64,000 nucleotides of DNA from UBA8752 sp964223495. Its GTDB lineage: Bacteria > Bacteroidota > Bacteroidia > Flavobacteriales_D > Sanyastnellaceae. Every line of letters starts with the position of its first letter. Position 1 is the stretch's first letter. The stretch lies in the NCBI GenBank assembly GCA_964223495.1, contig CAXQGL010000060.1, forward strand, positions 83,790 to 147,789. The letters run 5' to 3'. Below the pieces are notes generated by a model. It saw only the letters and a program-made list of their open reading frames with translations, was not told the origin of the DNA and did no database searches. Shown piece after piece: positions 54,201 to 62,303 of this stretch. A program made the translations under genes and the position numbers.

Positions 54201-57200
54201 GCTGCCCTCGAAGGAGCCTGTACCCTGCAGGTAACTCTGGTCATTCTTGAGGGTGTAGATCTGCCAGGGGTCGGTGTCGACGTCCACGCAGGTGTAGGCA
54301 TACTTGAATCCTTTGCCGAGTGCACCCCATTCGACGCCGCTCATGCCATTCTCGAACACGAGGTAGGCCCGGAAGCCCTGATTGGAATCTGCGCTGTTCT
54401 CGATGTTGCCTTGGAGCACGGCAGTGCCGTTGCTGTACTGGGTGAACTCCAGGCCATCGCCTGAATCCACGAAGTAGTCAGAGGCCGCTAGGCCTTGCAT
54501 CTGCAGTCCATATACCCGGATGGCGCCGTCCGGCCCCACGCCGAGGGCGGTCGTGGCCTCACCGGTGGTGATGGAGTCGATCGCAGGCAGGGTCACGCAT
54601 GAAGAGGCGAAAGTCTCCACACCCGTGCAGGCATTGTAGACCGAGGCATCCTCGACGCATTCCACGGCTGCGAGGTCGTCGAGGCATTGGACGATGTAGT
54701 CCTCCAGTGATTCGTCGATGATGTAGCAGAGCGGATCGCAGGGATCGAGCTCAATTGGATCGCCGTTGCAATCGAAGCCGGGATCGGCGTACGTGCAGGA
54801 ACCATCGTCCTCCGAGGCATCCGCATCGTAGTTGCAGGCGAATTCGTCCGTGCAGCCTTCCGTCTCGAGTTCGTCGCAGATTCCATCCTCATCCGCATCG
54901 TTCAGGCAGTTCCCATCGCAATCGACATAGTCGAACTCGGGATAGGTACAGAGGGTGCCATCGAAGTCGGTGGCGTCAGGGGCATAGTTGCAGGCCACGG
55001 GGTCGCCGCAACCGGGCACTTCCTCTTCGTCACAGACACCATCCCCGTCACCGTCGTTGAGGCACTCACAGTCACAGTCCACGAAGTCTGAATCACAGAA
55101 CTGGTCGGCATAGACGCAAGGCACGCCATCGGTGGTGGCCATGGGGTTGTAGTTGCAGGCCGTCTCATCCAGACAGCCGGGAATGGGGTCGCCCGAACCG
55201 AAGGGGAACTCCTGGGGATCTTCGAACGTACCCAGATCATCGCCCTCCACATCCGGAGTGAGGGTGAATTCCAGCATGTACTGCTCACACGCCTCTGCAT
55301 CCCAGAGGATGAAGGCGATTTCTTCTCCCGGTGCCGCGTAGACATTCATGTTGATCCAGCTTCCGCCTTCGTACTCGAAGGCCACGGCCAGACCGACCGT
55401 GTTGCCGTCCACCTGGGCCAGCACGGTACCACCGACAATGGGAGCGCCATCGAAGAACACCTCAGCGATGACGGTGGAAGGAATGAGGGGCAGCACCTCC
55501 ACGGTGGTGTCGGGCTCGTTGCACGGGTCCTCGAAGTCGCAAATGCCGTCGCCATCCGTGTCCTCAAGGCAGTTGCCGTCGCAGTCATAGCCATCGACGG
55601 GACCTTCACCGTTGCAGACGCCGCACGCATCGAGCGTACCGACACAGTCGTCCTCATCGTCGCAAATTCCGTCACCATCGGCATCTGCTGCGCAGTCTCC
55701 ACCACACACGCCGAGGGCATCGAGCACATTGCCATCGCAGTCACATGCACCGTCGGCAATGCCTTCGCCGCCGCAGATGCCACACTCATCAAGTTCAGCG
55801 CAGGATCCATCGTCAATCGTGGCATCCGCATCGTAGTTGCAGGCAGCATCATCGGTGCAGCCGGCACAGCTTTCGTATTCGCAGGATCCATCCTCCTCGG
55901 TGGCATCCGCGTTGAAATTGCACGCCGCCGCATCGGTGCAGCCATCCACTTCGTCCTGGTCACAGACGCCATCGGCGTCCACATCGCTCAGGCAGTTGCC
56001 TTCGCAGTCGAGGTAATCGACACCATAGAGGTCGAAGGGGAAAATGCAGAGGCTGTTGTCAGTGTCGCTGAAATCCCCGGCATTGCAGGCCTCGGGATCC
56101 GTGCACCCCACGGTTTCATCCTCATTGCAGATGCCATCGCCATCGTCGTCGTTGAGGCAGTTGCCATCACAGTCGAACAGGTCGTTGCCGTAGAGGTCGA
56201 AGGGGTAGATGCAGGAACCGTCATCGAGGTCGGCAAGGGCATCATAGTTGCAGGCCGTCTGGTCCGTGCAGCCGGGAATGGCATTTCCACTGAGGAAAGG
56301 AAGGTCTGCGGGATCGTCGAAAGTCGACAGTTCGTCTCCGTCCTCAGTCACCGTGAAGGTGAGGTCGATGTCATACAGGGCACATTCCGCCGCATCGAAG
56401 AGCTGGAAAGTGATGTCGTCACCGGCACCGGCATAGATGGTCATGCTGACCCAACTGCCGCCCTCGTATTCGAAGGTCTCCGTGACGCCGGCGGTTTCGC
56501 CATCCACCAGCGCGATGAGCGTCATGCCGAGCGCAGGCTGTCCGTCGAGGGTAACCTCCGCAATGAAAGAAGCGGGCACCATGGGCAGGACGGCCGGGGT
56601 GAGGTCGGGCTCGTTGCACGGATCATCCCCGTCACAAATTCCGTCGCCATCGGCATCAGCCAGGCAGTTGCCGTCACAGTCGAGGCCGTCCACAGCATAG
56701 ATGCAGGACCCGTCATCGTCCGTGGCTTCGGCACTGTAGTTGCAGGCCGTATCGTCCTGACAACCGCCGATCTCGTCCTCATCACAGATGCCATCGGCGT
56801 CGGCGTCATTGAGGCAGTTTCCGTCGCAGTCGAGGTTGTCGGCTGCCGGGTAGGTGCAGGATCCGTCATCATCCGTGGCGTCGGCACTGTAGTTGCAGGC
56901 CGCTTCGTCCTGGCAACCGGGCACCTCCTCCTCGTCACAGATTCCGTCGCCATCGGCGTCGTTCAGGCAATTGCCGTCGCAGTCGAGGTTGTCGGCTGCA
57001 GGATAGGTACAGGACCCGTCGTCGTCGGTGGCGGCCACGTTGAAGTTGCAGGCGTCAACGTCTTGGCAACCGGGCACTTCCTCCTCGTCACAGATGAGGT
57101 CACCATCGGCATCATTGAGGCAGTTTCCGTCGCAGTCGAGGAAGGGCTCCGCGTAGGTACAGGACCCGTCATCATCCGTGGCGTCGGCGCTGTAGTTGCA

Positions 57201-58094
57201 GGCTGCTTCGTCCTGACACCCGCCGATTTCATCCTCATCGCAGATGCCATCGGCATCGGCATCATTGAGACAGTTGCAGTCGCAATCGACATTCAGGGCG
57301 CCATCGCATTGGTCGGCTGGGTAGGTACATGAACCATCGTCGTCCGTGGCGTCTGCATCGTAGTTGCAGGCCGATTCATCCGTACAGCCTGGTGCAGGAG
57401 CCCCGGCACCGAAGTAGAAGGTGTCCCGGAATTCGGTCATGCCATCTCCATTGATGAAGACCTGACAGTAAACCTGTCCGCTGAGCTCTCCGGTCGTGGT
57501 GAACTGTCCGATCAGCACTTTCAGGTCATCACCGGCCACACCATTGGCATCGCCATTCAAGGCGTACCATGCTCCACCGATGAGGTCATCGATGGCGATG
57601 TTGTCGCCCGCTGCACCACCACCGGGATCGAAGTTGGTCACCCAGGGGTTGTCCGTTGACTGTACCGTGCTCACATTGGCTTCCCCGGCCAGTGCATTGG
57701 GCACACCTTCAAGTCCGATTGTCACCCAGCTGTCGTAGGCGAGGTCCGGATATACTGCGAAAAGCAGGCTGTTGATTCCATTCGGCGTCGCGGCACCCAA
57801 GGCGGCGTGATAGTAATTGGTCGTCGTGTTGATGTACGTCGGGTTCGTTACGTCACCCGATACCGAGGACATGAAGTCATCGGCGTTGTTCATCAAGACA
57901 TACAGATGGGTGCAGGAGTAACCGGTCAGGTCGGTCACACCCAGGGCACCCACGAGAACACCGATGTCCTCGGTCACCGTTTCGAGGGAAAGTTCGTATC
58001 CGTCGGGGGCGGGAGAGGAATTGATGGCTTGGCCGTAGGTGAGGCTGGAACAGAGGGCGAGGGAGAGCCCGAGAAGCAAATGGTAGGGTTTCAT
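48297..58094 (-). CDS. Giant multidomain T9SS-secreted surface protein
   Basis: A single 3265-residue frame. A Sec signal peptide (LLLGLSLALCSSLTYGQ) is followed by a unique N-terminal domain (to about residue 230). Residues 235-1115 carry twelve GCxDxxACNYDxxATDDDGSC units interleaved with thrombospondin-3-like acidic stretches (CNCLNDADADGICDEDE), with two copies of a ~115-residue beta domain containing FEYEGGSW. Residues 1150-1390 and 2940-3120 are two related lectin-like domains (VNHHFGFQVGEAA versus NEFYRFQVGLGA). Between them lie about 20 HYR-like Ig modules (DNCD, RTWTATDACGN). The last ~80 residues (ISNIAPNPTQDFAQFGFNV to IVKQFMVTE) are a type A T9SS sorting domain. It probably acts as a calcium-binding adhesin or glycan-binding fibre; it has its own promoter and terminator. 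Confidence 0.93.
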   Translation of the reverse strand: MKPYHLLLGLSLALCSSLTYGQAINSSPAPDGYELSLETVTEDIGVLVGALGVTDLTGYSCTHLYVLMNNADDFMSSVSGDVTNPTYINTTTNYYHAALGAATPNGINSLLFAVYPDLAYDSWVTIGLEGVPNALAGEANVSTVQSTDNPWVTNFDPGGGAAGDNIAIDDLIGGAWYALNGDANGVAGDDLKVLIGQFTTTGELSGQVYCQVFINGDGMTEFRDTFYFGAGAPAPGCTDESACNYDADATDDDGSCTYPADQCDGALNVDCDCNCLNDADADGICDEDEIGGCQDEAACNYSADATDDDGSCTYAEPFLDCDGNCLNDADGDLICDEEEVPGCQDVDACNFNVAATDDDGSCTYPAADNLDCDGNCLNDADGDGICDEEEVPGCQDEAACNYSADATDDDGSCTYPAADNLDCDGNCLNDADADGICDEDEIGGCQDDTACNYSAEATDDDGSCIYAVDGLDCDGNCLADADGDGICDGDDPCNEPDLTPAVLPMVPASFIAEVTLDGQPALGMTLIALVDGETAGVTETFEYEGGSWVSMTIYAGAGDDITFQLFDAAECALYDIDLTFTVTEDGDELSTFDDPADLPFLSGNAIPGCTDQTACNYDALADLDDGSCIYPFDLYGNDLFDCDGNCLNDDDGDGICNEDETVGCTDPEACNAGDFSDTDNSLCIFPFDLYGVDYLDCEGNCLSDVDADGVCDQDEVDGCTDAAACNFNADATEEDGSCEYESCAGCTDDAACNYDADATIDDGSCAELDECGICGGEGIADGACDCDGNVLDALGVCGGDCAADADGDGICDDEDDCVGTLDACGVCNGEGPVDGYDCDGNCLEDTDGDGICDFEDPCNEPDTTVEVLPLIPSTVIAEVFFDGAPIVGGTVLAQVDGNTVGLAVAFEYEGGSWINMNVYAAPGEEIAFILWDAEACEQYMLEFTLTPDVEGDDLGTFEDPQEFPFGSGDPIPGCLDETACNYNPMATTDGVPCVYADQFCDSDFVDCDCECLNDGDGDGVCDEEEVPGCGDPVACNYAPDATDFDGTLCTYPEFDYVDCDGNCLNDADEDGICDELETEGCTDEFACNYDADASEDDGSCTYADPGFDCNGDPIELDPCDPLCYIIDESLEDYIVQCLDDLAAVECVEDASVYNACTGVETFASSCVTLPAIDSITTGEATTALGVGPDGAIRVYGLQMQGLAASDYFVDSGDGLEFTQYSNGTAVLQGNIENSADSNQGFRAYLVFENGMSGVEWGALGKGFKYAYTCVDVDTDPWQIYTLKNDQSYLQGTGSFEGSMLSLSHAPVNHHFGFQVGEAANDHNCNFGLGGWFAWEGQVNGVPVSGALGDVIVDLEMVTETFEYDELCATNVYTFIDSCGAYNIEQEVCRFDTIAPTFIGCPGEATVACTEDIPAVATVTVEDNCDDLDSIPVSVLGDVIIDQVDGGCYTIERTWMAEDLFGNIGTCVQIINVVDTVGPMISLSLPGDLSVSVMGDCSAETGTDFTGTASASFMDDCSSVSGDVTYSDETVDAISDGCYTILRTWTATALDGCGNETTTSGVQTIEVIDQIAPMIELSAVEVSLACDQWACDMDQLVELGFASWTDNCVLDTAYITCEPVSGGCVGPVPTWDVEYVVIDACGNTSSAHQFVLLVDTVAPTIEITCPADVVVELDGECMGELDPTQSGEVEIISTDNCDAAPTLSYTVEDSEPMYTCEDGNGTYEITRTFHAVSMDHCGNVAMESCTQLLTVVDVTAPVITLLECPADTTVALGEDCTADVDISLLGMPSIAAEDGCDADPEITWFHMDGPATPGCDDSDGSADGTYSFERTFYAYATDACGNVGDTVSCVQLITAEDATPPVFGDFPPYEAVSCEDLTDPLDPSQSPLEVFDNCDDDLVISIEAWPLSGSCPGSWMRIWMATDDCGNTSMAEQYIALFDETAPMITCPPDTIVMLDQDIADDTTTTALGMAMATDNCSELIDIEITYTDGDFVVDCEGDDDQPEGTMSFIRTFTASDFCDNESSCDQHITLIDSLGPVVFVDDTTVSCLDYASDMTFGAFGATDNFDTDVAHSWEEDSVYAQLCAGSFSVDRTWTFVDDCGNTTTTQQTITVVDETAPILVSGEPTLEMSCEEYGDEMIEENIYIEVIDECGSDVTVTFFDTPFSGGCVQPVGLYMRTYTFEDDCGNANMFEQFIHLYDETPPTVEMTCPGDTLVTADADCGADLSTEALGLPAIVAEDNCGGTPPSVELTWTDHDTTTTCAGTFTFTRTFTATATDNCGNQTVVTCDQSIAQEDVTAPEFVDPLPEDVTVPCFDIPEVAEPLAVDGCDPAPEVTFAEEILGDDDCPGTQTIVRTWTATDACGNASSHSQTITLTDEFAPTWDGAVPGDTTVSCESVPEAAVLIATDNCDDNLEVVFAEASTPGDCAQGMTITRTWSVSDCAGNQLAHVQTLTVVDTTAPVIAGPLELDIPCTDWGMDTLYASVSDNCDDTVELELLSDEEFSGSCAGSYLRTYVATDQCGNSDTLIQSINLIDTEAPEFTFIPQDTTLSCDNDYSVGSLGAAEAVDNCDPEVEISFSDSITLIDDCPGTAEVVRTWTALDECGNNKTVEQLITLIDETDPTFNEELPADLTASCDDVPAAETLTATDNCDPDLLVSMTETLEDGDLCPNDYTLTRTWTVEDCAGNGISHTQVIMVVDTTAPTFVNGPADETVDCDAVPMPAELMELQAEDNCDAALSYSYLGETAEDGDCENSYTLFRTWQAADCSGNASTWTQTITVVDETAPELQLTFADGTAAGDTTVSCLADVPVIEAISTDACDGSPFMSMTADTTNQDVCGNATLTYTYMTADDCGNMSQATITITVLDEEAPEFLDVCGIADGATVDVCADDYTGDSLTPETDACDVTAADNCEGDVTIDLMATSIGEYAPNDSVTQYCTSVTPEAFSEEETCNGYEVHAMRLFNFAGGEFYSTVGEGLVSQLPNGDWLIEKTVVDNANPDAGWNVAFTLTDGMDYATWSDQDFPTSYKLDCEDLLDDHENWMYWFLSEGSMTGWGDYTGSYLTCTHQPANEFYRFQVGLGANNMNEHYGYSGWFTYSGTFDSTPVMGSGDFFGDLDCTLPYQLEYAYTATDCSGNQAEFSYTVNVTGTVCDEVGSGLVGTGGSGNAGDFTPALSSMENRGPIQVSNIAPNPTQDFAQFGFNVLQPMRIDVSLFDAAGMLVTPLYNGQVEKDQTYMLDINAAQLESGVYQVRISSNDFSIVKQFMVTE
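54740..57400 (-). repeat. Array of CNYD/thrombospondin-3-like coding repeats
   Basis: Tandem, partly near-identical units of about 150 bp coding for the twelve Cys-rich modules of the giant protein. The segments around 56690-57260 are especially alike at DNA level, including repeated copies of the bases coding for NLDCDGNCLNDADGDGICDE. This is consistent with recent unit duplication and makes copy number prone to recombination or assembly error. Confidence 0.8.
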
Positions 58095-58136
58095 GGTGCC
58101 GTAGGAATAAGCGGGTAGCAGCGATGATAATTCCTA

Positions 58137-58167
58137 CAAATATGCGAAATAACTCGACTAATTGCAA
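58137..58167 (-). promoter_or_regulatory. Probable promoter of the giant surface-protein gene
   Basis: On the minus strand a TTG (58165-58167) is separated by 20 bases from CATATTTG (58137-58144), matching the Bacteroidetes -33/-7 pattern TTG-N19-21-TAnnTTTG with one mismatch. The surrounding 60 bp are AT-rich. It would give a leader of about 40 nt. Confidence 0.5.
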
Positions 58168-58239
58168 TTATTTGATGATTCGTCGATGAAATTCGATGTT
58201 TGGCAGACGAAAATTTGTAGACGTCGACAGCGGGAACCA

Positions 58240-58257
58240 GGTGCTTTTTCAAGCACC
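58240..58257 (-). terminator. Hairpin downstream of leuS
   Basis: A 7-bp stem GGTGCTT/AAGCACC about 30 bp after the leuS stop, without a strong T-run on the minus strand. A possible weak terminator before the giant gene's promoter. Confidence 0.35.
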
Positions 58258-58286
58258 GGACCCCTCGGTTTCAGGACATTGGAATC

Positions 58287-61094
58287 CTATCCTACGATGT
58301 TGATGATGCGGCCGGGAACCACGATGACTTTGCGCGGTGCACGTCCGTCCAATTGCTTTCCGGTGCGCGCATCCGCCAGCACGGCATTTTCGACCTCCTC
58401 GGGAGACAGGTCGGCGGCCACTTCGAATTGGAAACGGACCTTGCCGTTGAATTGAACCGGATACCGCACTTCGGACTCCACGAGCTTTGCCGAGTCCCAT
58501 GTAGGCCAGGGGGCATCCACGACGGAACCCTGTCCACCGGATCGAGACCACAGTTCTTCAGCCAAGTGTGGTGCATAAGGGCTGAGAATGGCGGCCAGTG
58601 GTTGAAGAATGGCCCGGTCATGGCAGCCCATTTCCGTGAGCTCGTTGACCCCGATCATGAGGGCACTCACCACCGTGTTCCAACTGAGGCGGTCCAAGTC
58701 CTCCGTGACTTTCTTGATGGTCTTGTGCAAGGTGCGTTCCGCCTCGGCCGAGGGCGGATTGTCCGTGACCAGATCTGCTCCGTCACTGCCGAGGTACAGC
58801 CGCGTCAGCTTGCGCAGGAAGCCGTGGACGCCATTGATGCCCTGTGTATCCCAAGGCTTGGCCTGTTCGAGCGGACCGAGAAACATCTCGTAGCAGCGGA
58901 GGGTGTCCGCTCCGAAGCGCTCGACCAGATCGTCCGGGTTCTCCACGTTGTACTTGGACTTCGACATCTTCTCGACCTCGCTGCCGCAGCGGTACCGGCC
59001 CTCTTCATTGAGGATGAACTCGGCATCGGCGAATTCCGGCCGCCATGATCTGAAGGCGTCCGTGTCCAGTGTGTCGTTCCGAACCATGGAGATGTCCACA
59101 TGCAGTCGCTGCGTCCTGTGCTCCTTCCGCTGTTCGAAAGTCACGAAAGTGTTGGTCCCCTCGATGCGGTAAACGAAGCTGCTCCGGCCGAGGATCATGC
59201 CCTGGTTGATCATCTTGGCGAAAGGCTCATCGAACCCGATGATTCCGAGGTCATGGAGGAATTTCGTCCAGAATCTGCTGTACAAAAGGTGTCCCGTTCC
59301 GTGTTCCGCACCTCCGATGTACAGGTCGACCTGCCCCCAGTAGTCACTTTTGGAGCGGTCGCACAGTGCATCACCATTGTGAGGATCCATGTAACGCAGG
59401 AAATACCAGCTGGAACCCGCCCATCCCGGCATGGTATTGAATTCCATCCGGTCACCCCGCCTGACATTCCACTTTTCGGCCCGGGCCAAGGGCGGATCGC
59501 CATCCTCCGTGGGCAGGTAGGCGTCCACTTCCGGCAACAGGACCTGCTCGTCCTCGATCAGGGTGGGCACACCGTCCACATAGCAGATCGGAAAGGGCTC
59601 ACCCCAATACCGTTGGCGGCTGAATACCGCATCCCGCAGTCGGAAGTTGACCCGTGGCCGGGCAAAGCCGGCCCGTGTGGATTCTTCTATGGCCCTGGGC
59701 AGCACATCCGAGCAGCGCATACCATTCCATTCGCCACTGTTGCAGAGGATGGCGTCCTTGTCCCCACAGGCTCCCTCCGATATGTCGTGTCCCTCGAAGA
59801 TGGGCGGCACCTCCAGTCCGAATGCCTGTGCGAATTCCCAGTCTCGCTGATCTCCGGCGGGCACCGCCATGACCGCCCCCGTTCCATAGCCCGCCAGCAC
59901 GTAATCGGCGATCCAGATGGGCATCGGTGCGCCGGTCAAGGGATGCAGGGCATGGGCCCCCGTTGCACATCCCGTCATGCCCCGGTCTCCCGCCATCCGC
60001 TCCCGTTCGCTTCTCGAGGCCGTTTCCTGCACATAGGCCTCCACCGCTTCCCGCTGCCCCTCAGTGGTGATGTCGGCCACCAACTCGTGTTCAGGGGCGA
60101 GCACGAGGAAATTGGCTCCGTGCAACGTGTCGGGACGCGTGGAAAACACCTCAATGCCGGAACCGGGATGACCCTCGATCTCGAACCGCAGCTGGGCACC
60201 GGTGGATTTACCGATCCAATTCCGCTGGACCTCCTTGATGCTGTCGGACCAATCGATGCCGTCCAACCCGGACAAGAGCCGATCCGCATAGGCTGTGATC
60301 CGCATCATCCACTGCCGCATCTTCTTCCGGACGACCGGATGTCCTCCGCGTTCACTCCGGCCTCCGACCACCTCATCGTTGGCGAGCACCGTACCCAATG
60401 CAGGACACCAATTGACCTCGCTGTCCGCGAGGTAGGCGAGCCGGTAGGCCATCAGGATCGCACTTCGCCCGGCCCCGTCCAGTCCATTCCATTGATCTGC
60501 GGTGAAGGTGCCGTTGAAGTCCTCTCCCCAGAGTGCGGTTGCGGCCTCGCCGAGTGTATCCTCACCGCAGACCCAATCCGATGCTGCATTTCCCTGCTCC
60601 GCGAATGCGGAAACAAGCGCCGCAATGGGGCGTGCCTTGTCCATGGTGCGGTCGTAACCATGTTCGAACAGTCGGGCGAAAATCCACTGCGTCCAGCGGT
60701 AGTAATCGGGATCGCTCGTCCTGACCTCGCGGGTCCAATCGTAGCTGAATCCGAGGAGGTCGAGCTGTTGGCGGTAGCGGGCGATATTCCTTTCGGTGGT
60801 GATCGCGGGATGCTGCCCCGTCTGAATGGCATATTGCTCGGCAGGCAACCCGAAACTGTCGTAGCCCTGCGGGTGCAGCACGTTGAACCCCTGCTGTCGC
60901 TTGTACCGGGCGATGACATCCGAGGCGATGTAGCCCAGGGGGTGGCCGACGTGCAATCCGGCCCCACTCGGGTAGGGAAACATGTCCAGCACGTAATACT
61001 TCTCCTTTCCGGCATCCTCGGCGACGGCGTATGTGCCGTTGTTCTTCCAGTGCTGCCGCCACTTGGCCTCGATGGCTTTGAAGTCGTATTCCAT
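58287..61094 (-). CDS. leuS: Leucyl-tRNA synthetase
   Basis: Class Ia synthetase charging tRNA-Leu. The HIGH motif region is FPYPSGAGLHVGHPLGY near residue 40, the CP1 editing domain follows (about residues 220-430, with VFSTRPDTLHGANFLVLAPE), and the KMSKS loop is EKMSKSKYNVENP near residue 700. There is an inserted stretch before KMSKS (VTFEQRKEHRTQRLHVDISM), as in other Bacteroidetes. Length is about 935 residues. The ATG at 61094 (MEYDFKAIE) is clear; upstream in-frame sequence belongs to the divergent deacetylase gene. Confidence 0.95.
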   Translation of the reverse strand: MEYDFKAIEAKWRQHWKNNGTYAVAEDAGKEKYYVLDMFPYPSGAGLHVGHPLGYIASDVIARYKRQQGFNVLHPQGYDSFGLPAEQYAIQTGQHPAITTERNIARYRQQLDLLGFSYDWTREVRTSDPDYYRWTQWIFARLFEHGYDRTMDKARPIAALVSAFAEQGNAASDWVCGEDTLGEAATALWGEDFNGTFTADQWNGLDGAGRSAILMAYRLAYLADSEVNWCPALGTVLANDEVVGGRSERGGHPVVRKKMRQWMMRITAYADRLLSGLDGIDWSDSIKEVQRNWIGKSTGAQLRFEIEGHPGSGIEVFSTRPDTLHGANFLVLAPEHELVADITTEGQREAVEAYVQETASRSERERMAGDRGMTGCATGAHALHPLTGAPMPIWIADYVLAGYGTGAVMAVPAGDQRDWEFAQAFGLEVPPIFEGHDISEGACGDKDAILCNSGEWNGMRCSDVLPRAIEESTRAGFARPRVNFRLRDAVFSRQRYWGEPFPICYVDGVPTLIEDEQVLLPEVDAYLPTEDGDPPLARAEKWNVRRGDRMEFNTMPGWAGSSWYFLRYMDPHNGDALCDRSKSDYWGQVDLYIGGAEHGTGHLLYSRFWTKFLHDLGIIGFDEPFAKMINQGMILGRSSFVYRIEGTNTFVTFEQRKEHRTQRLHVDISMVRNDTLDTDAFRSWRPEFADAEFILNEEGRYRCGSEVEKMSKSKYNVENPDDLVERFGADTLRCYEMFLGPLEQAKPWDTQGINGVHGFLRKLTRLYLGSDGADLVTDNPPSAEAERTLHKTIKKVTEDLDRLSWNTVVSALMIGVNELTEMGCHDRAILQPLAAILSPYAPHLAEELWSRSGGQGSVVDAPWPTWDSAKLVESEVRYPVQFNGKVRFQFEVAADLSPEEVENAVLADARTGKQLDGRAPRKVIVVPGRIINIVG

Positions 61095-61167
61095 GCCCGA
61101 TGGGTATGGCTGCGAAGATACCGAAGCACCTGTGGCACGACCGCCCGCTCTTGCCGAAATTGCGGAC

Positions 61168-61824
61168 GTGTACGCGACGCGCATACCGAGAACCGTTCCC
61201 GTCTTGTTTCCCGACTTCCTTTGGCGGGGGGAGCGATCAGGCATTGGGGTCCACCTCACCTTCGATGACGGGCCCCATCCGGAATGGACGCCCCGGATCC
61301 TCGACATGCTGAGCGATCGGGGACACAAGGCGACCTTTTTTTGCGTGGGCAGCAACGTAGAGCGTCATCCTGCCGTTTTCGATCGGATCCGAGAAGAGGG
61401 TCACAGTTGGGGCAACCATACCATGCACCATGAGTCAGGCTGGACGACCAGCGACTTCGCTTATCTGAAGAGTTACCTGCAATGTGAGGCCATCACCGGT
61501 TCGGGCCTGTTCCGACCACCATACGGGCGCATCGGCCGGTCTCAGGCAAGGGCCATATCGACAAGGAGCCAGATTGTGATGTGGGATCTGCTCACAGGGG
61601 ATTTCGACCCCAGACGCACCGCATCCGACTGTCTGGAAACGTCCCTGCGTCACCTGCAGCCGGGGTCCATCGCGGTGCTGCATGACAGCCAGAAAGCCGC
61701 CCCCCGGACCATGGGATTGCTGGAAGGATTGTTGGATCAATTTGACGCGCTCGGGCTCAGGGGCCTCGCATTGGACATGCCCGTTCGACTTGAAGGAGGA
61801 ATCCCACAGGTCAAGGCGAACTGA
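61168..61824 (+). CDS. NodB-type polysaccharide deacetylase
   Basis: Carbohydrate esterase 4 family enzyme, predicted to remove acetyl groups from peptidoglycan or another N-acetyl glycan. All five motifs are visible: LTFDDGPHPEWTP, GHSWGNHTMHH, LFRPPYGR, MWDLLTGDF and AVLHDSQKA. The start is uncertain: the GTG at 61168 gives the usual YATRIPRTVPVLFP opening and 218 residues, whereas an ATG at 61093 would overlap the leuS start codon. No signal peptide is apparent from either start. Confidence 0.87.
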   Translation: MYATRIPRTVPVLFPDFLWRGERSGIGVHLTFDDGPHPEWTPRILDMLSDRGHKATFFCVGSNVERHPAVFDRIREEGHSWGNHTMHHESGWTTSDFAYLKSYLQCEAITGSGLFRPPYGRIGRSQARAISTRSQIVMWDLLTGDFDPRRTASDCLETSLRHLQPGSIAVLHDSQKAAPRTMGLLEGLLDQFDALGLRGLALDMPVRLEGGIPQVKAN

Positions 61825-61868
61825 GCCGACCGGACGGAGGGAAGGTGAGTCCGAAATTTGCGCGACTC

Positions 61869-62303
61869 ATGGCGACCACCATTCAACCTCTTCGTGTGCT
61901 GTTCATCGATGACGATGAAATGGCGCTGACCATGACACAACTGCAGTTGCTCAAAGCCGGAATGCACATGGAGGCCACTTCAGATGCGTTGGAAGCGGTG
62001 GGCATCATGGCCACCCAGGAATTGGATCTCGTGCTGTTGGACTCCGTCATGCCCACCATTGATGGCATCGAATTCCTGCACCTGATGCGCTCGCTTCAGC
62101 TCAATTTTCCCGTGGTATTCCTAACTGGACACGGTACGGAGCAATTACAGGAATTGGTCCGGGAATTCAACGTTCTCGACATCCTCGACAAGCAGGCGCA
62201 TCGAATGGAATTGCCTCAACGGCTGAGGGCATTGCACTCGGATTACAACAACCGGAAATTCACCCGGCAGTCCGACTTTGGCGGGCATCGCGAAGCATTT
62301 TGA
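61869..62303 (+). CDS. Stand-alone receiver-domain response regulator
   Basis: CheY-like protein of 144 residues with no output domain. Receiver residues: acidic pair in LFIDDDEMALT, phospho-acceptor Asp in LVLLDSVMPTIDG, Thr in VVFLTGHGTEQ and a Lys in DILDKQAH. It could act as a phosphorelay intermediate or through protein contacts. No kinase gene adjoins. A GTG 24 bp upstream is an alternative start. Its 3' end overlaps the convergent DUF349 gene by 44 bp. Confidence 0.85.
   Translation: MATTIQPLRVLFIDDDEMALTMTQLQLLKAGMHMEATSDALEAVGIMATQELDLVLLDSVMPTIDGIEFLHLMRSLQLNFPVVFLTGHGTEQLQELVREFNVLDILDKQAHRMELPQRLRALHSDYNNRKFTRQSDFGGHREAF

Noticed and set aside
54740..57400. CRISPR-like regular repeats
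   Set aside because: Units are about 150 bp, lie in frame within one large protein and vary at codon level; there are no short palindromic repeats, spacers or cas genes.
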